From contig NZ_CP133605.1 of assembly GCF_031199965.1 (NCBI RefSeq), positions 5,189,001-5,253,000 on the forward strand: DNA of 64,000 nt, given 5' to 3'. Origin of the DNA: Paenibacillus sp. D2_2 (GTDB lineage Bacteria; Bacillota; Bacilli; Paenibacillales; Paenibacillaceae). The notes under the pieces are model-generated. The model saw only the letters and a list, made by a program, of their open reading frames with translations. It searched no databases and was not told the DNA's origin. Below, piece after piece: positions 63,708 through 64,000 of this stretch (positions are counted from its first letter, which is position 1; each line of letters opens with the position of its first letter). Both the position numbers and the translations under genes were made by a program.

Positions 63708-64000
63708 TTAATTGAACTGACCTGTACCTGGATGATTCATTGAATCTCCTACCGGTCTAAGCGCTACAATCTGGGCGATTAGCGTCTGCTCTAGATTGTA
63801 GTTCCAGCTTCTGACGATACCTGGCAGAAGGCAGGCATCCACAATAACCCAGATCGTTAGCGCGATGAAGCCAACCAACGCAATTCCCATGGCGATAAAG
63901 CCCGGTATAATTAAATTCGAATCTACAAGAGTATCGTCGATACCAACCAGCACAATAAACATGATGTAGGAAATAAACATAACAATAAATAACGCGAGTT
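63708..64000 (-). CDS. TM2-domain membrane protein, N-terminus outside window
   Basis: At least 96 residues, open to the right edge. Two hydrophobic stretches (LFIVMFISYIMFIVLVGI and IIPGFIAMGIALVGFIALTIW) and WVIVDACLLPGIVRSWN fit the end of a TM2 domain. The first ATG in the window (63980) is probably internal. Function is unknown. Confidence 0.65.
   Translation of the reverse strand, partial: LALFIVMFISYIMFIVLVGIDDTLVDSNLIIPGFIAMGIALVGFIALTIWVIVDACLLPGIVRSWNYNLEQTLIAQIVALRPVGDSMNHPGTGQFN

Overview
The window looks like a chromosomal segment of an endospore-forming, flagellated, S-layer-bearing Gram-positive bacterium, most likely a Paenibacillus or close relative. The evidence is the sporulation genes (spoIIR, spoIIQ, spoIID, spoIIID, an alpha/beta SASP), flhO/flhP and mbl, three separate S-layer-homology (SLH) proteins, a csaB-tagA-tagO cell-wall-polymer cluster, AGGAGG-type ribosome binding sites and frequent GTG/TTG starts. 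Almost every gene is on the minus strand, so the biological reading order is from position 64000 down to 1.

Layout, low to high coordinate. 1-2036: end of a secreted phosphodiester glycosidase and a plus-strand PD-(D/E)XK-like protein. 2097-15777: a surface-protein region with an SWM/SLH protein, metK, a SASP gene, a secreted multi-repeat protein with a decayed partial copy behind it, and the putative main S-layer protein with N-terminal SLH domains and a strong promoter and leader. 15946-25472: a 1329-residue SLH protein followed by tagO, tagA, csaB and a DUF5693 membrane protein, which should build and pyruvylate the secondary cell-wall polymer that SLH domains bind. 25939-32510: pgcA, fabZ, an EpuA-like protein, flhP, flhO, mbl, spoIIID. 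32733-34800: a plus-strand GntR-ABC transporter operon inserted into a conserved sporulation block. 34828-38963: spoIIQ, spoIID, murA, ywzB. 39221-39910: plus-strand cutC. 40008-47329: a complete atp operon (atpZ-I-B-E-F-H-A-G-D-C). 47465-63229: mnaA, upp, glyA, ywlG, ywlE, mntP, a Na+/H+ antiporter, a DUF72 protein, ywlC, spoIIR, rodA, prmC, prfA. 63708-64000: the end of a TM2-type membrane protein. Gene order from prfA to fabZ follows the Bacillus subtilis order closely, apart from the inserted genes and a missing rpiB between ywlE and ywlG.

Two features dominate the window. First, at least 23 single-base frameshifts break otherwise well-conserved genes, including metK, glyA, prmC, tagO and atpH. 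They are spread over the window, are both insertions and deletions, and often lie in short runs of one base, so I read them as sequence errors and give rejoined gene spans. Second, the intergenic regions are rich in structured repeats: a modular MITE-like family with 13-bp inverted ends (four full copies and one partial), a four-copy 25-bp array in inverted pairs, a repeated 9-bp dyad, and a 34-bp perfect palindrome.

I found no rRNA, tRNA, CRISPR array, prophage or intact insertion sequence. I did not find a clearly new multi-gene system. The best candidates for something undescribed are the repeat families, the S-layer and metK leaders, a possible small ORF behind a nine-base match to the consensus Shine-Dalgarno, and the DUF5693 partner of csaB.
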